From: Neobacillus ginsengisoli
GTDB taxonomy: Bacteria; Bacillota; Bacilli; Bacillales_B; DSM-18226
Reading direction: 5' to 3'
Length of the DNA: 64,000 bases
Assembly: GCF_030813055.1 (NCBI RefSeq)
Contig: NZ_JAUSTW010000002.1
Location: forward strand, 186,001-250,000
Shown one piece after another: positions 36,289 to 43,924 of this stretch (its first letter is position 1; each line of letters opens with the position of its first letter). The position numbers and the translations under genes were made by a program. A model generated the notes under the pieces. The model had not been told where the DNA came from, searched no databases, and was given only the letters and a program-made list of their open reading frames with translations.

Positions 36289-36597
36289 ATGAATGAAGAA
36301 TTGAAAGAAAATATCATGGGTGCTTTAGAACTTGTTGTCGATCCTGAACTGGGTGTCGATATAGTCAATTTAGGCTTAGTTTATAATGTGGAAATGGATG
36401 AAGAAGGCAAAGTTACGGTGACCATGACCTTAACTTCAATGGGCTGCCCCCTTGCAGGAACCATCGTAGACCAGGTAAAAAGAGCATTAGCAGATATTCC
36501 CGAAATCAAAGATGTAGATGTTAATATCGTTTTTAACCCGCCATGGAACAAAGAAATGATGTCACGGTATGCGAAAATTGCTCTTGGTATTCGCTAA
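36289..36597 (+). CDS. yitW: MIP18/DUF59 Fe-S cluster assembly factor YitW
   Basis: 102 residues, a SufT/Cia2-type protein implicated in Fe-S cluster maturation. ENIMGALELVVDPELGVDIVNLGLVYNV and the TLTSMGCPLAGTI block with the conserved Cys are present. AGGAGTGAT precedes the ATG. It lies just before an anaerobic island rich in Fe-S enzymes (radical SAM proteins, FNR), which may be coincidence since yitW follows yitV in other Bacillus. Confidence 0.92.
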   Translation: MNEELKENIMGALELVVDPELGVDIVNLGLVYNVEMDEEGKVTVTMTLTSMGCPLAGTIVDQVKRALADIPEIKDVDVNIVFNPPWNKEMMSRYAKIALGIR

Positions 36598-36616
36598 GGA
36601 TTTGATGATTTCCTAA

Positions 36617-36648
36617 AAACAGCAGAAAATACTGCTGTTTTTTTTTTC
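36617..36648 (+). terminator. Terminator after yitW
   Basis: AAACAGCAG and CTGCTGTTT pair around aaaata, followed by a long T run. Confidence 0.9.
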
Positions 36649-36676
36649 ACAAATCGGACAAATATAACGCACAGTT

Positions 36677-36719
36677 AGTGAAGTAATTCACTTTTTTCAA
36701 CAATAAACACCTTTATAAT
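36677..36719 (+). promoter_or_regulatory. FNR-type promoter of the radical SAM gene
   Basis: AGTGAAGTAATTCACT (36677-36692) is a symmetrical FNR-like box with 8 of 10 consensus bases. TATAAT lies at 36714-36719, 29.5 bp from box centre to its first base, the same as at the haemoglobin gene. Confidence 0.75.
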
Positions 36720-36773
36720 ACAGAGTATTAAGGCTTATGTTTTTGAAATAGTCGTTTTTAGGAGGCGTCTCAT

Positions 36774-37898
36774 ATGGCTTTTAGCCGTGATTTTAATAAA
36801 GACCCGTTTATTGTTATTTGGGAGCTTACCCGTGCGTGTCAATTAAAGTGTCTTCATTGCCGTGCGGAAGCACAGTACCGAAGGGATCCTCGTGAATTGT
36901 CATTTGAAGAAGGAAAACAGTTAATCGATCAAATATATGAGATGAATAATCCAATGCTTGTATTTACCGGTGGAGACCCGTTAATGAGAGAAGACGTATT
37001 TAATATAGCAAAATATGCAGTTGAAAAAGGCATAAGGGTATCGATGACTCCGAGTGCTACACCAAATGTAACGAAGGAAGCAATTGAAAAGGCAAAAGAA
37101 GTGGGTCTATCCCGTTGGGCCTTTAGTATTGACGGTCCGACTGCAGAAGTCCATGATCATTTCAGGGGAACCGCCGGATCTTTTGATCTTACAATGGAAA
37201 GAATAAAATACTTGCATGAACTTGAAATTCCGATTCAAATAAATACAGTCATTTCAAGATACAATATTAACTATCTGGATGACATGGCAAAAATGGTTGA
37301 AGATTTGGATTGCGTTTTATGGAGTGTTTTTTTCCTTGTTCCAACAGGTAGAGGGCAAGAATCGGATATGATTTCACCTGTCGAACACGAAAAAGTATTC
37401 AGATGGCTTTATGACCTTAGCAAAAAAGTATCCTTTGATATTAAAACAACGGCTGCTCAGCATTACCGCAGGGTCGTTATACAGCAAAAAATGCGGGAAG
37501 CGAAAGAACAAACTTCTGAAATTGATTATTTAAATGCATTAACTGAGCAAGGTTTAACAGGCTCTATTGATGGTCTTGGACGGGCGCCAAAAGGAGTTAA
37601 CGATGGTAATGGTTTTGTTTTCATATCACATATTGGGGATGTTTACCCAAGCGGTCTTCTTCCTGTAAAAGCCGGAAATGTCCGTGAGCAGCCATTAGCT
37701 GAAATTTATCGTAATTCACCTATATTTCAATCATTGAGAAATCCTGATCTCTATAAAGGAAAATGCGGGGTTTGTGAATTCCGTCATGTGTGTGGCGGTT
37801 CAAGGTCAAGAGCTTATGCAATGACAGGTGACTATCTTGAAAGTGAACCATTCTGTGTATATATTCCTAAGGCTTTAAGAGAAAAACAAGCGCACTAA
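36774..37898 (+). CDS. Radical SAM/SPASM protein, TIGR04053-like (NirJ/AhbD-related)
   Basis: 374 residues. The radical SAM cluster motif CQLKCLHC (C-x3-C-x2-C) is near residue 20, FTGGDPLMREDV follows, and the C-terminal SPASM region has CGVCEFRHVC, GGSRSRAYA and a last Cys in SEPFC. The sequence resembles the group that includes NirJ and the haem-forming AhbD and is close to what I know as the TIGR04053 family, whose reaction is not established. Its own FNR-type promoter implies anaerobic expression. A haem or tetrapyrrole role is inference from relatives, not shown. Confidence 0.85.
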   Translation: MAFSRDFNKDPFIVIWELTRACQLKCLHCRAEAQYRRDPRELSFEEGKQLIDQIYEMNNPMLVFTGGDPLMREDVFNIAKYAVEKGIRVSMTPSATPNVTKEAIEKAKEVGLSRWAFSIDGPTAEVHDHFRGTAGSFDLTMERIKYLHELEIPIQINTVISRYNINYLDDMAKMVEDLDCVLWSVFFLVPTGRGQESDMISPVEHEKVFRWLYDLSKKVSFDIKTTAAQHYRRVVIQQKMREAKEQTSEIDYLNALTEQGLTGSIDGLGRAPKGVNDGNGFVFISHIGDVYPSGLLPVKAGNVREQPLAEIYRNSPIFQSLRNPDLYKGKCGVCEFRHVCGGSRSRAYAMTGDYLESEPFCVYIPKALREKQAH

Positions 37899-37976
37899 GT
37901 ATATTTGATTGGTCCGTGCCATTATCTTGACTTATGAAAAAGTGTTATTGGAAACGAAACAATTTTACGGCAAAAT

Positions 37977-38001
37977 AAAGGGGATGGTTTCCCATCCCTT
38001 A
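37977..38001. terminator. Hairpin between the radical SAM gene and fnr
   Basis: AAGGGGATGG and CCATCCCTT pair around tttc; on the minus strand it continues into TTTATTTT, so it suits the fnr gene. Confidence 0.75.
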
Positions 38002-38007
38002 ATAACT

Positions 38008-38706
38008 TTACTCAATACTGCAATAAACAGCAGGGCAATTTTCACAGCCGATTTCATCCTTTAAATATTGCAAATTCATAATTGAAATTTTCCCTTTTTT
38101 AACGGAAATAATGTTATCTTTCTTTAAATCACTAAGAATTCGATTCGTGCTTTCTCGAGAGGTTCCGCAGAAATTAGCCAGCTCTTGATTGGTTAATGGC
38201 AGGTCGATTAGAATTTCATTTTCTTTATGAATACCATAACTATTTGACATCCGAATAAGTGTAGAGAAGAGGGCACCGCGTTTTCCGTTCAATACCAGGT
38301 CACGAAATTTCGTTTGAGTTTTTCGGAAATGATCACTCATCCATTTCATAAATTCAAAAGCAAGCTTACTGTTCTGAAAAATTTCACTTTCAATGAAGTC
38401 TTTTTTAATGGCGACGACTTCACCCTCTTCTAATATTTTGGCACTTAATAAATATTTAGGGTCGTTGGTAAATAAAGTTAATTCTCCGCAAATATCATTT
38501 TCTCCACAAATTCTTAAGGAAAGTTCACGTCCGTCACTAGTTATTTTGCTAATTTGAACTTTACCCGAAATAATAATATATAGCTCTTCAGCAAGCATTC
38601 CTTCTTGAAATAAGTAGGTTCCTCTTTCACTTCTAAATTTCCGGTCAGTAAATTTAAGTAATTCTTTTATTTCTAATGAATGGGTGGGTTTTACTGTAGT
38701 TATCAT
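38008..38706 (-). CDS. fnr: Fnr-type Crp family regulator with C-terminal Fe-S cysteines (paralogue 1)
   Basis: 232 residues: cyclic-nucleotide-type beta roll (about 1-115), dimer helix, and a helix-turn-helix NQELANFCGTSRESTNRILSDL. The C-terminus GCENCPAVYC gives C221-x2-C224-x4-C229, the spacing of the [4Fe-4S] ligands of B. subtilis Fnr (C227, C230, C235). Asp136 in KFRDLVL corresponds in spacing to its fourth ligand D141. So it is an oxygen sensor of the Bacillus type. AGAGGTGA precedes the ATG. I found no clear promoter or FNR box for this gene itself. Confidence 0.88.
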   Translation of the reverse strand: MITTVKPTHSLEIKELLKFTDRKFRSERGTYLFQEGMLAEELYIIISGKVQISKITSDGRELSLRICGENDICGELTLFTNDPKYLLSAKILEEGEVVAIKKDFIESEIFQNSKLAFEFMKWMSDHFRKTQTKFRDLVLNGKRGALFSTLIRMSNSYGIHKENEILIDLPLTNQELANFCGTSRESTNRILSDLKKDNIISVKKGKISIMNLQYLKDEIGCENCPAVYCSIE

Positions 38707-38980
38707 TCACGTTCACCTCTAATTTATAATGATAAATCAGTCTTTAAAGTTCACAGTTGGATTTGTTACTAACATTTTAACTCATGATGATGCAATAAAA
38801 TGATGTAAACAATGACAATATAGTGAAAACTTAATTTGATTTTTAGAGGAAAATAACCTTTATCCATTAAGTAAGATAGATAACAAGGTTGATTTTATAG
38901 TGGAAAGAGAAAAAAATTTTCCAAAAACAATTATTTGTTCATACTAAATCATCTGTTAAGATAAATATTATGGTAACAAC

Positions 38981-39023
38981 AGTGAATAAAATAACAGCCT
39001 TATTAACCAAAGCTTGATACACT
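38981..39023 (+). promoter_or_regulatory. Probable FNR-type promoter of moaA
   Basis: AGTGAATAAAATAACA (38981-38996) matches TGTGA-N6-TCACA at 8 of 10 bases. Exactly 29.5 bp from its centre starts TACACT (39018-39023), preceded by TGa, an extended -10. The box is imperfect; the shared spacing is the main support. Confidence 0.55.
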
Positions 39024-39063
39024 GGGAAATAAATAGCTCTTTAAAAATAATGGAGTTGATTAA

Positions 39064-40080
39064 ATGGAAAAAACCATTATTAAAGATAAATTAAATAGAC
39101 CTTTACATGATTTGCGGATTTCAGTAATTGATCGCTGTAATTTTCGTTGTCAGTATTGTATGCCTGCAGATAAATTCGGGCCTGATTTTGTCTTCCTCCC
39201 AAAGACAGCCTTACTTAGTTATGAAGAAATTGAACGCTTAGCCAGAATTTTTGTGAATATAGGTGTGGAGAAAATCCGTCTAACCGGTGGAGAACCCCTT
39301 CTAAGGAAAGATTTGCCTGTGCTTGTAAAAAAACTTTCAACTATTGATGGACTTAAAGATATTGGATTAACCACGAACGGGGTCCTGCTTCCGAAGTTGG
39401 CAGTTAAATTAAAAGAAGCAGGTCTAAAGAGAGTAAACGTAAGCCTTGATAGCTTAAACGATGAGCTATTCGGAAATATAAACGGGCGCGGTATTGGTGT
39501 AAAACCTGTTCTGGAAGGTATTGAAGCGGCCAAACAGGCCGGACTTGGCGTTAAAATTAACATGGTCGTAAAGAAGGGCCTAAATGATACAGAAATAATT
39601 CCAATGGCAGAATACTGTAAAAATAATGGTCTGGAGCTTCGCTATATTGAGTTTATGGACGTGGGCGCAACAAATGGCTGGAAAATGGATGATGTCATTA
39701 CGAAAAAGCAAATTTTTGAGATGTTAAAAGAACATTTTGAACTTGAGCCGGTAGATCCGCATTATTTCGGTGAAGTGGCAAAGCTTTATCGTTATAAAGA
39801 AACTGACGTCAATGTAGGGTTTATCACTTCTGTATCAGAATCGTTTTGTAGTAGCTGCACGCGGTCACGCTTATCAGCAAATGGACAGATTTTTACTTGT
39901 TTATTTAATGGGAATGGTCATGATATCCGAAATTTCATGAGAAACGGTGCGACGGATGAAGAATTAAGCAACCGAATAGCCGAAATATGGAATGGAAGAG
40001 ACGACAGGTATTCAGATGAAAGGACAGCTGAAACATACAAAAATCGAAAAAAAATTGAAATGTCCTATATTGGCGGTTAA
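39064..40080 (+). CDS. moaA: GTP 3',8-cyclase MoaA
   Basis: Radical SAM enzyme for the first step of molybdenum cofactor synthesis, 338 residues. The N-terminal cluster motif is CNFRCQYC, the SAM-binding region LTGGEPLL, and the second cluster is held by [18 protein letters not shown] (C-x2-C-x13-C). The extreme C-terminus lacks the usual GlyGly ending in exact form but closes with YIGG, which fits. It is monocistronic here and lies divergent from fnr, suggesting cofactor supply for an FNR-controlled nitrate reductase outside the window. Confidence 0.95.
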   Translation: MEKTIIKDKLNRPLHDLRISVIDRCNFRCQYCMPADKFGPDFVFLPKTALLSYEEIERLARIFVNIGVEKIRLTGGEPLLRKDLPVLVKKLSTIDGLKDIGLTTNGVLLPKLAVKLKEAGLKRVNVSLDSLNDELFGNINGRGIGVKPVLEGIEAAKQAGLGVKINMVVKKGLNDTEIIPMAEYCKNNGLELRYIEFMDVGATNGWKMDDVITKKQIFEMLKEHFELEPVDPHYFGEVAKLYRYKETDVNVGFITSVSESFCSSCTRSRLSANGQIFTCLFNGNGHDIRNFMRNGATDEELSNRIAEIWNGRDDRYSDERTAETYKNRKKIEMSYIGG

Positions 40081-40112
40081 AAAGACTCTCTTCAATGAAA
40101 GAGAGCTTTTTT
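40080..40112 (+). terminator. Terminator of moaA
   Basis: AAGACTCTCTT and AAAGAGAGCTT pair around caatg, then TTTTTT. Confidence 0.8.
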
Positions 40113-40120
40113 CTGCAAGA

Positions 40121-40152
40121 AAAAAGGCCTGCTTATTGAAAGCAGGCCTTTT
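40121..40152 (-). terminator. Terminator of the RIC gene
   Basis: On the minus strand AAAAGGCCTGCTTT and AAGCAGGCCTTTTTT pair around caat with a T run. Confidence 0.85.
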
Positions 40153-40158
40153 GAAGTC

Positions 40159-40857
40159 CTATACGAGGTACCTAGGGAACAGAATGTTATTCTCAAGATG
40201 AACATGCATAAAGGTATGCCCCTCCAGCTCTTCTAAGCGCTTATATACTAGACTGTACGTACCGCATGCATCTAACGGTAGTGTAAAATCAGAGGTAACT
40301 GCACGGAGTTCTCTTAAAATTTCTCCTGCATGGTCATGTTCTTTTTCTAGTTCAACTATCATTGCAATTGCTTCCTGACGATTTTCAATCGTATTACCGG
40401 CAAGCTGTCTAATTAACGGGAATACTTCAGCTTCCTCTTTAGCCATGTGTTCAATCATTTCTTTTTTAAATTCATAAAAAAGTTCATAAACTTTTAAAAG
40501 CTCCGGATGATGGTCACCATGAACACGAGATACTTTTGTTACATAAGGGCTAAGCAACGCTAATTCTTCTTCAGTTGTATGGTGGTATTGGGTAATAACA
40601 TGATCAATAATCGTGTTTGTATCAGAATTGGTCCATACTTCTAAATTAGTTTCAGCAGATTTGCTTTTTTCATAAACCATTTTTAGCTCTTTTATTAATG
40701 AGTCCATATTAAGACCATTTTGGGCAGCGGCTTGGGATAAAGGAATATTTCCACCACAGCAAAAATCGATGCGGTTCTTTTTGAAAACATCACTTGTTTT
40801 CGGTATTTTATTTACAATATCTTTAACTAATGTATCTGTTGAAAATGGAAATGTCAT
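40159..40857 (-). CDS. scdA: Di-iron Fe-S cluster repair protein RIC (ScdA/YtfE)
   Basis: 232 residues. Repairs Fe-S clusters damaged by NO or oxidants. The N-terminal DUF542 domain has the DFCCGG motif, and the hemerythrin-like part has His/Glu ligands in ITQYHHTTEEEL, VHGDHHPEL, EHMAKEEAEVFP, EKEHDHAGEIL and FMHVHLENNILFP. ATG 40857 is chosen because AAAGGAGGA precedes it, and because the predicted -10 of the FNR promoter lies inside the longer frame. It fits NO stress during nitrate or nitrite respiration. Confidence 0.93.
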   Translation of the reverse strand: MTFPFSTDTLVKDIVNKIPKTSDVFKKNRIDFCCGGNIPLSQAAAQNGLNMDSLIKELKMVYEKSKSAETNLEVWTNSDTNTIIDHVITQYHHTTEEELALLSPYVTKVSRVHGDHHPELLKVYELFYEFKKEMIEHMAKEEAEVFPLIRQLAGNTIENRQEAIAMIVELEKEHDHAGEILRELRAVTSDFTLPLDACGTYSLVYKRLEELEGHTFMHVHLENNILFPRYLV

Positions 40858-40903
40858 GTTGAAATCCTCCTTTAAATTTGAAAGGGTGCTTATTTCTGTC
40901 TTA

Positions 40904-40946
40904 AGCATAATAGAATTCGGAAAAAAACAAGGTGATGTGAATCACA
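40904..40946 (-). promoter_or_regulatory. FNR-type promoter of the RIC gene
   Basis: GGTGATGTGAATCACA at 40931-40946 has 9 of 10 bases of TGTGA-N6-TCACA. On the minus strand the -10 TATGCT (40909-40904) starts 29.5 bp from the box centre, the common spacing in this window. Confidence 0.7.
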
Positions 40947-40998
40947 CATATCATATGATTTATTTATTTTAAAATTACCAGATATAAACCCTTCACAT

Positions 40999-41041
40999 TG
41001 TGACATTTGATATGTTTTTAAGTTTTCTGTAGTCTTATAAT
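40999..41041 (+). promoter_or_regulatory. Possible FNR half-site promoter of moeA
   Basis: TATAAT at 41036-41041 has TGTGA at 40999-41003, in the exact place the first half of an FNR box would take at 29.5 bp spacing. The second half (ATATG) does not match. A TCACA-T-TGTGA everted repeat overlaps (40993-41003). Confidence 0.4.
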
Positions 41042-41104
41042 AAAAAGTAGTAATGTTAATGGAATTTTTCGTTTTACCGAGTTTGTAGACAGGAGCCGAT
41101 GAAA

Positions 41105-42370
41105 TTGTTTGAAAGAAGACAACCGATTCCAATAGGGGAAGCAGTTAAAAAAATAATGGAACACCAATTGGTTGGTGTAATGGAACAGGTACCGATTGAA
41201 GAAAGCTACGGTCGCTTTTTATCGGGAGACTTAGTGGCAACGAGCGATGTGCCTCATTTTGATCGGGCACCATATGATGGCTTCGCAGTAAGAGCTGTTG
41301 ATACAAAGGAATCCTCACAAAATAATCCAACTGAGTTTGAAGTGATTGATCATATTGGGGCGGGTATGGTATCTAATAAAGCAGTTGGCCCGAACCAAGC
41401 TGTTAGAATCATGACAGGTGCGATGATGCCTACCGGAACCGATGCAGTTGTCATGTTTGAAGTGGCTCAAACACATGAGAAGAATGGCATCCCGTTTATG
41501 ACAATTAAACGTAGCTTTAAACCGGGAGAAAATGTATCTTTTCGTGGAGAGGATGCCAAAGAAGGCGAGATTTTAGTAAAGCAAGGAACGTTAATAAATC
41601 CCGGTATCCAGGCGATGCTAGCCACATTCGGATATAAAAATGTCCCGGTGGCAAAAAAACCGCTAATTGGGCTATTTGCTACAGGAACTGAACTTTTAGA
41701 AGTAAATGAAAACTTGGTTCCGGGGAAAATTCGTAACAGCAATTCCCATATGATTGCTGCGCAAATTCATAGAGTTGGCGGGGCAGTTCATTACTATGGC
41801 AAGCTGCCGGATGAATTTGATACCTGTTTTGAGGCTGTTAAAAATGCATTAAATGAAGTTGATCTGTTAATTACAACAGGCGGCGTTTCGGTTGGAGACT
41901 TTGATTATCTTCCGGCTATTTATGAAAAGCTGGGTGCAGAGGTTTTATTTAATAAAGTTGCCATGAGGCCAGGAAGTGTTTCAACAGTTGCTCAGTACAA
42001 TGGGAAAATTTTATTTGGTCTATCAGGAAACCCTTCTGCCTGCTATGTTGGCTTTGAACTGTTTGCACGCCCGATTATTCGGAGAATGCTTTTTTGCGAA
42101 AAACCGCATTTGCGAAAAGAAAAAGCGCAACTTGAGGTGGATTTCCCAAAAGCGAATCCTTTTACACGATTTGTAAGGGCCACAGTTTCAATTGAGAGTG
42201 GCAAACTGAAAGCATCTCCGAGCGGTCTCGATAAATCGAATATTATTATGAGCCTTTCCGGGGCTAATTCTTTGATGATTCTTCCAGGCGGAACCAGGGG
42301 ATTTGAAGCGGGTACCGAAGTGGATGTCCTTTTGCTTGATGATCAAGTTGGCTGTGAGTGGCATTGGTAA
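41105..42370 (+). CDS. moeA: Molybdopterin molybdotransferase MoeA
   Basis: Inserts molybdate into adenylylated molybdopterin. About 421 residues with FDRAPYDGFAVRA, the RIMTGAMMPTGTDAVV segment, FRGEDAKEGE, LFATGTELLE, TTGGVSVGDFD and LFGLSGNPSACY. The start is uncertain: TTG 41105 gives MFERRQPIP, aligned with the B. subtilis start, and has GGAG nine bases upstream; ATG 41099 is only three bases from that site. mobB overlaps the 3' end by 13 bases, so they form an operon. Confidence 0.93.
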   Translation: MFERRQPIPIGEAVKKIMEHQLVGVMEQVPIEESYGRFLSGDLVATSDVPHFDRAPYDGFAVRAVDTKESSQNNPTEFEVIDHIGAGMVSNKAVGPNQAVRIMTGAMMPTGTDAVVMFEVAQTHEKNGIPFMTIKRSFKPGENVSFRGEDAKEGEILVKQGTLINPGIQAMLATFGYKNVPVAKKPLIGLFATGTELLEVNENLVPGKIRNSNSHMIAAQIHRVGGAVHYYGKLPDEFDTCFEAVKNALNEVDLLITTGGVSVGDFDYLPAIYEKLGAEVLFNKVAMRPGSVSTVAQYNGKILFGLSGNPSACYVGFELFARPIIRRMLFCEKPHLRKEKAQLEVDFPKANPFTRFVRATVSIESGKLKASPSGLDKSNIIMSLSGANSLMILPGGTRGFEAGTEVDVLLLDDQVGCEWHW

Positions 42371-42906
42371 AACCAGTTATATTTCAGGTGGTAGGATTTC
42401 AAAATAGCGGGAAGACTACTGTAATTTCGAAGCTAATCCAAACATTAAAAGAACACGGATTAAAGTCAGTTATAATAAAACATCACGGACATGGGGGCAA
42501 GCCGGAAGTTAGTCAGAAAAAGGATTCAGCTATGCATCTTGTCGCAGGAGCATATGCATCTATAGTTGAAGGTGATGGCAGGCTGATTTTGCAAGCTGAA
42601 AACTCAGAATGGGACCTGGAAGAGCAAATAAAGTTAATGGAGTTTTTTCAACCTGATGTTATTTTGATTGAAGGTTTTAAGCTAAAAAATTATCCCAAGC
42701 TATTGTTGTTAAGAGAAAGTAATGACCTTTCGTTATTAACAAAGGTCAGCAATGTAAAGGTGATTATGTATTGGAAGGATGAATTAAAAAGAAACTTGGA
42801 AGAACAAACCAATACTCCATTCTTCCACATTCAGGATAAGTTGGGAATGCTTTTGACTGTCCAATCAATAAAAAAAAATGTTCAAAAAATTGATTCAAAA
42901 AGTTAA
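42358..42906 (+). CDS. mobB: Molybdopterin-guanine dinucleotide biosynthesis adaptor MobB
   Basis: 182-residue P-loop GTPase that assists MobA in forming the guanine dinucleotide form of the cofactor used by nitrate reductase. The P-loop FQVVGFQNSGKTTVI is at the N-terminus, then VIIKHHGHGG and VILIEGFKLKNYPKLLLLRE. The GTG start overlaps moeA. In B. subtilis moaE and moaD follow; here a small frame and a terminator follow instead, so those genes must lie elsewhere. Confidence 0.92.
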   Translation: MALVKPVIFQVVGFQNSGKTTVISKLIQTLKEHGLKSVIIKHHGHGGKPEVSQKKDSAMHLVAGAYASIVEGDGRLILQAENSEWDLEEQIKLMEFFQPDVILIEGFKLKNYPKLLLLRESNDLSLLTKVSNVKVIMYWKDELKRNLEEQTNTPFFHIQDKLGMLLTVQSIKKNVQKIDSKS

Positions 42907-42921
42907 TAATATTGTCAAATC

Positions 42922-42963
42922 TGTTACATATATCACTGCAAAAATATTCACGTTCGTTAGAAT
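42922..42963 (+). promoter_or_regulatory. Possible FNR-like promoter for a short transcript
   Basis: TGTTACATATATCACT (42922-42937) matches the FNR box at 8 of 10 bases and TAGAAT (42958-42963) lies 28.5 bp from its centre, one base closer than at the other sites. Confidence 0.4.
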
Positions 42964-42977
42964 ACTAAGAGGGGATT

Positions 42978-43034
42978 ATGTTTGGTCAGAAAAGGGAAAA
43001 GAGAAGGCGCGGGCAAGTGACAACAGCCCCTTAG
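42978..43034 (+). CDS. Possible 18-residue basic leader peptide
   Basis: A short frame, MFGQKREKRRRGQVTTAP, with GAGGGG five bases before the ATG. It is strongly basic (KREKRRR). The stop lies inside the terminator 43002-43048, so a ribosome on the frame would cover the 5' arm. It sits between an FNR-like box and ywiC. It could be a leader peptide, part of a small RNA, or chance. Confidence 0.3.
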   Translation: MFGQKREKRRRGQVTTAP

Positions 43035-43048
43035 GCCTTCTTTTTTAT
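43002..43048 (+). terminator. Terminator overlapping the small basic frame
   Basis: AGAAGGC pairs with GCCTTCT, with an inner GGG/CCC, followed by TTTTTTATTT. It ends either moeA-mobB or the short transcript starting near 42970. Confidence 0.65.
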
Positions 43049-43058
43049 TTTCTTAACA

Positions 43059-43101
43059 TGTGATATGTTTCACTTTTTTTTCAATGTCGCTAACTTATAT
43101 T
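43059..43101 (+). promoter_or_regulatory. FNR-type promoter of ywiC
   Basis: TGTGATATGTTTCACT (43059-43074) matches the FNR box at 9 of 10 bases; TATATT (43096-43101) begins 29.5 bp from its centre. Confidence 0.8.
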
Positions 43102-43131
43102 AAAAGTAGGCAACATAAAGGAGTGAAAGTG

Positions 43132-43857
43132 ATGAAGTTATTTCTACCGAAACAACACGGTGCATGGGCCATGACCATAATCCCATTTTGGCTAGGGGTG
43201 ATTAATGGGGGCTTTTTATGGATTCATATCCCATTTTTTATTGGCTGGCTGTTATTGTATTTGGCAACTTATCCGATGCTCCTATTATTCAAAAGAAAAA
43301 AAATCCCTTTTTATGCAAAATGGACTTTAATCTATATTATACCTGCATTGTTGTTATTGCTTTTCCCGCTTTTTCAAAGGCCTTCATTGGTTAAATTTGG
43401 CCTTTTAATGATTCCTTGTTTTATCATCAATGCATTTTATACTTCAAAAAATCAGGACCGTGCACTCATGAATGATATAAGTGCAATTTTCGCCTTTTCA
43501 ATCATTGGATTAGCTAGCAGTTATTTACATACGGGTATCATAACCTTTGAATCAATCCTCATTTTTTGTGCATCTGTTTTATTCTTTCTAGGATGTACGT
43601 TTTTTGTTAAGACCATGATAAGGGAAAAAAAGAACGTTCAATTTAAATGGATTTCATGGGTTTTTCATTTATTATTATTAATCGTTTGGGTTACCCTTGG
43701 CTATTGGATTGTATTTATGGCTTTTTTTCCTAGTTTAGTGAGAGCCGTTGTTTTTTACGGAAAGCCATTATCGCCTAAACAAATTGGCATTTATGAAATT
43801 ATCAATTCTGCAATCTTTTTTGTCATTATGGCAGTACAAGTAATTATTCTAAAATAA
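43132..43857 (+). CDS. ywiC: YwiC-like membrane protein
   Basis: 241 residues with about seven to eight membrane segments and the N-terminal signature KLFLPKQHGAWAMTIIPFWLG, including the conserved QHGAWAM. ywiC lies beside fnr in B. subtilis too (narK-fnr-ywiC), and here it converges on the second fnr gene. ATG 43132 follows AAAGGAGTG; the longer frame would overlap the FNR box. Transport or enzymatic role is unknown, but FNR control is well supported. Confidence 0.88.
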   Translation: MKLFLPKQHGAWAMTIIPFWLGVINGGFLWIHIPFFIGWLLLYLATYPMLLLFKRKKIPFYAKWTLIYIIPALLLLLFPLFQRPSLVKFGLLMIPCFIINAFYTSKNQDRALMNDISAIFAFSIIGLASSYLHTGIITFESILIFCASVLFFLGCTFFVKTMIREKKNVQFKWISWVFHLLLLIVWVTLGYWIVFMAFFPSLVRAVVFYGKPLSPKQIGIYEIINSAIFFVIMAVQVIILK

Positions 43858-43890
43858 AAAAATCGGTCTTGAAAAGGACCGATTTTTTTA
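43856..43890. terminator. Terminator of ywiC, bidirectional
   Basis: AAAAAATCGGTC and GACCGATTTTTTT pair around ttgaaaag. Just beyond it (43904-43922) lies ACGGGCGCTTGCGCTTTTC, a scrap of the GCGGAAGCGC repeat family. Confidence 0.88.
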
Positions 43891-43924
43891 TTTAGTGGGT
43901 AAACGGGCGCTTGCGCTTTTCTAG

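Noticed and set aside
38707..38840. FNR box autoregulating the first fnr gene
   Set aside because: No TGTGA-N6-TCACA-like pair in the right place on the minus strand; the visible box at 38981 faces moaA with correct spacing.
42878..43063. 61-residue frame overlapping the end of mobB
   Set aside because: It runs through a terminator and an FNR box and has no ribosome binding site; the 18-residue frame at 42978 is better supported.
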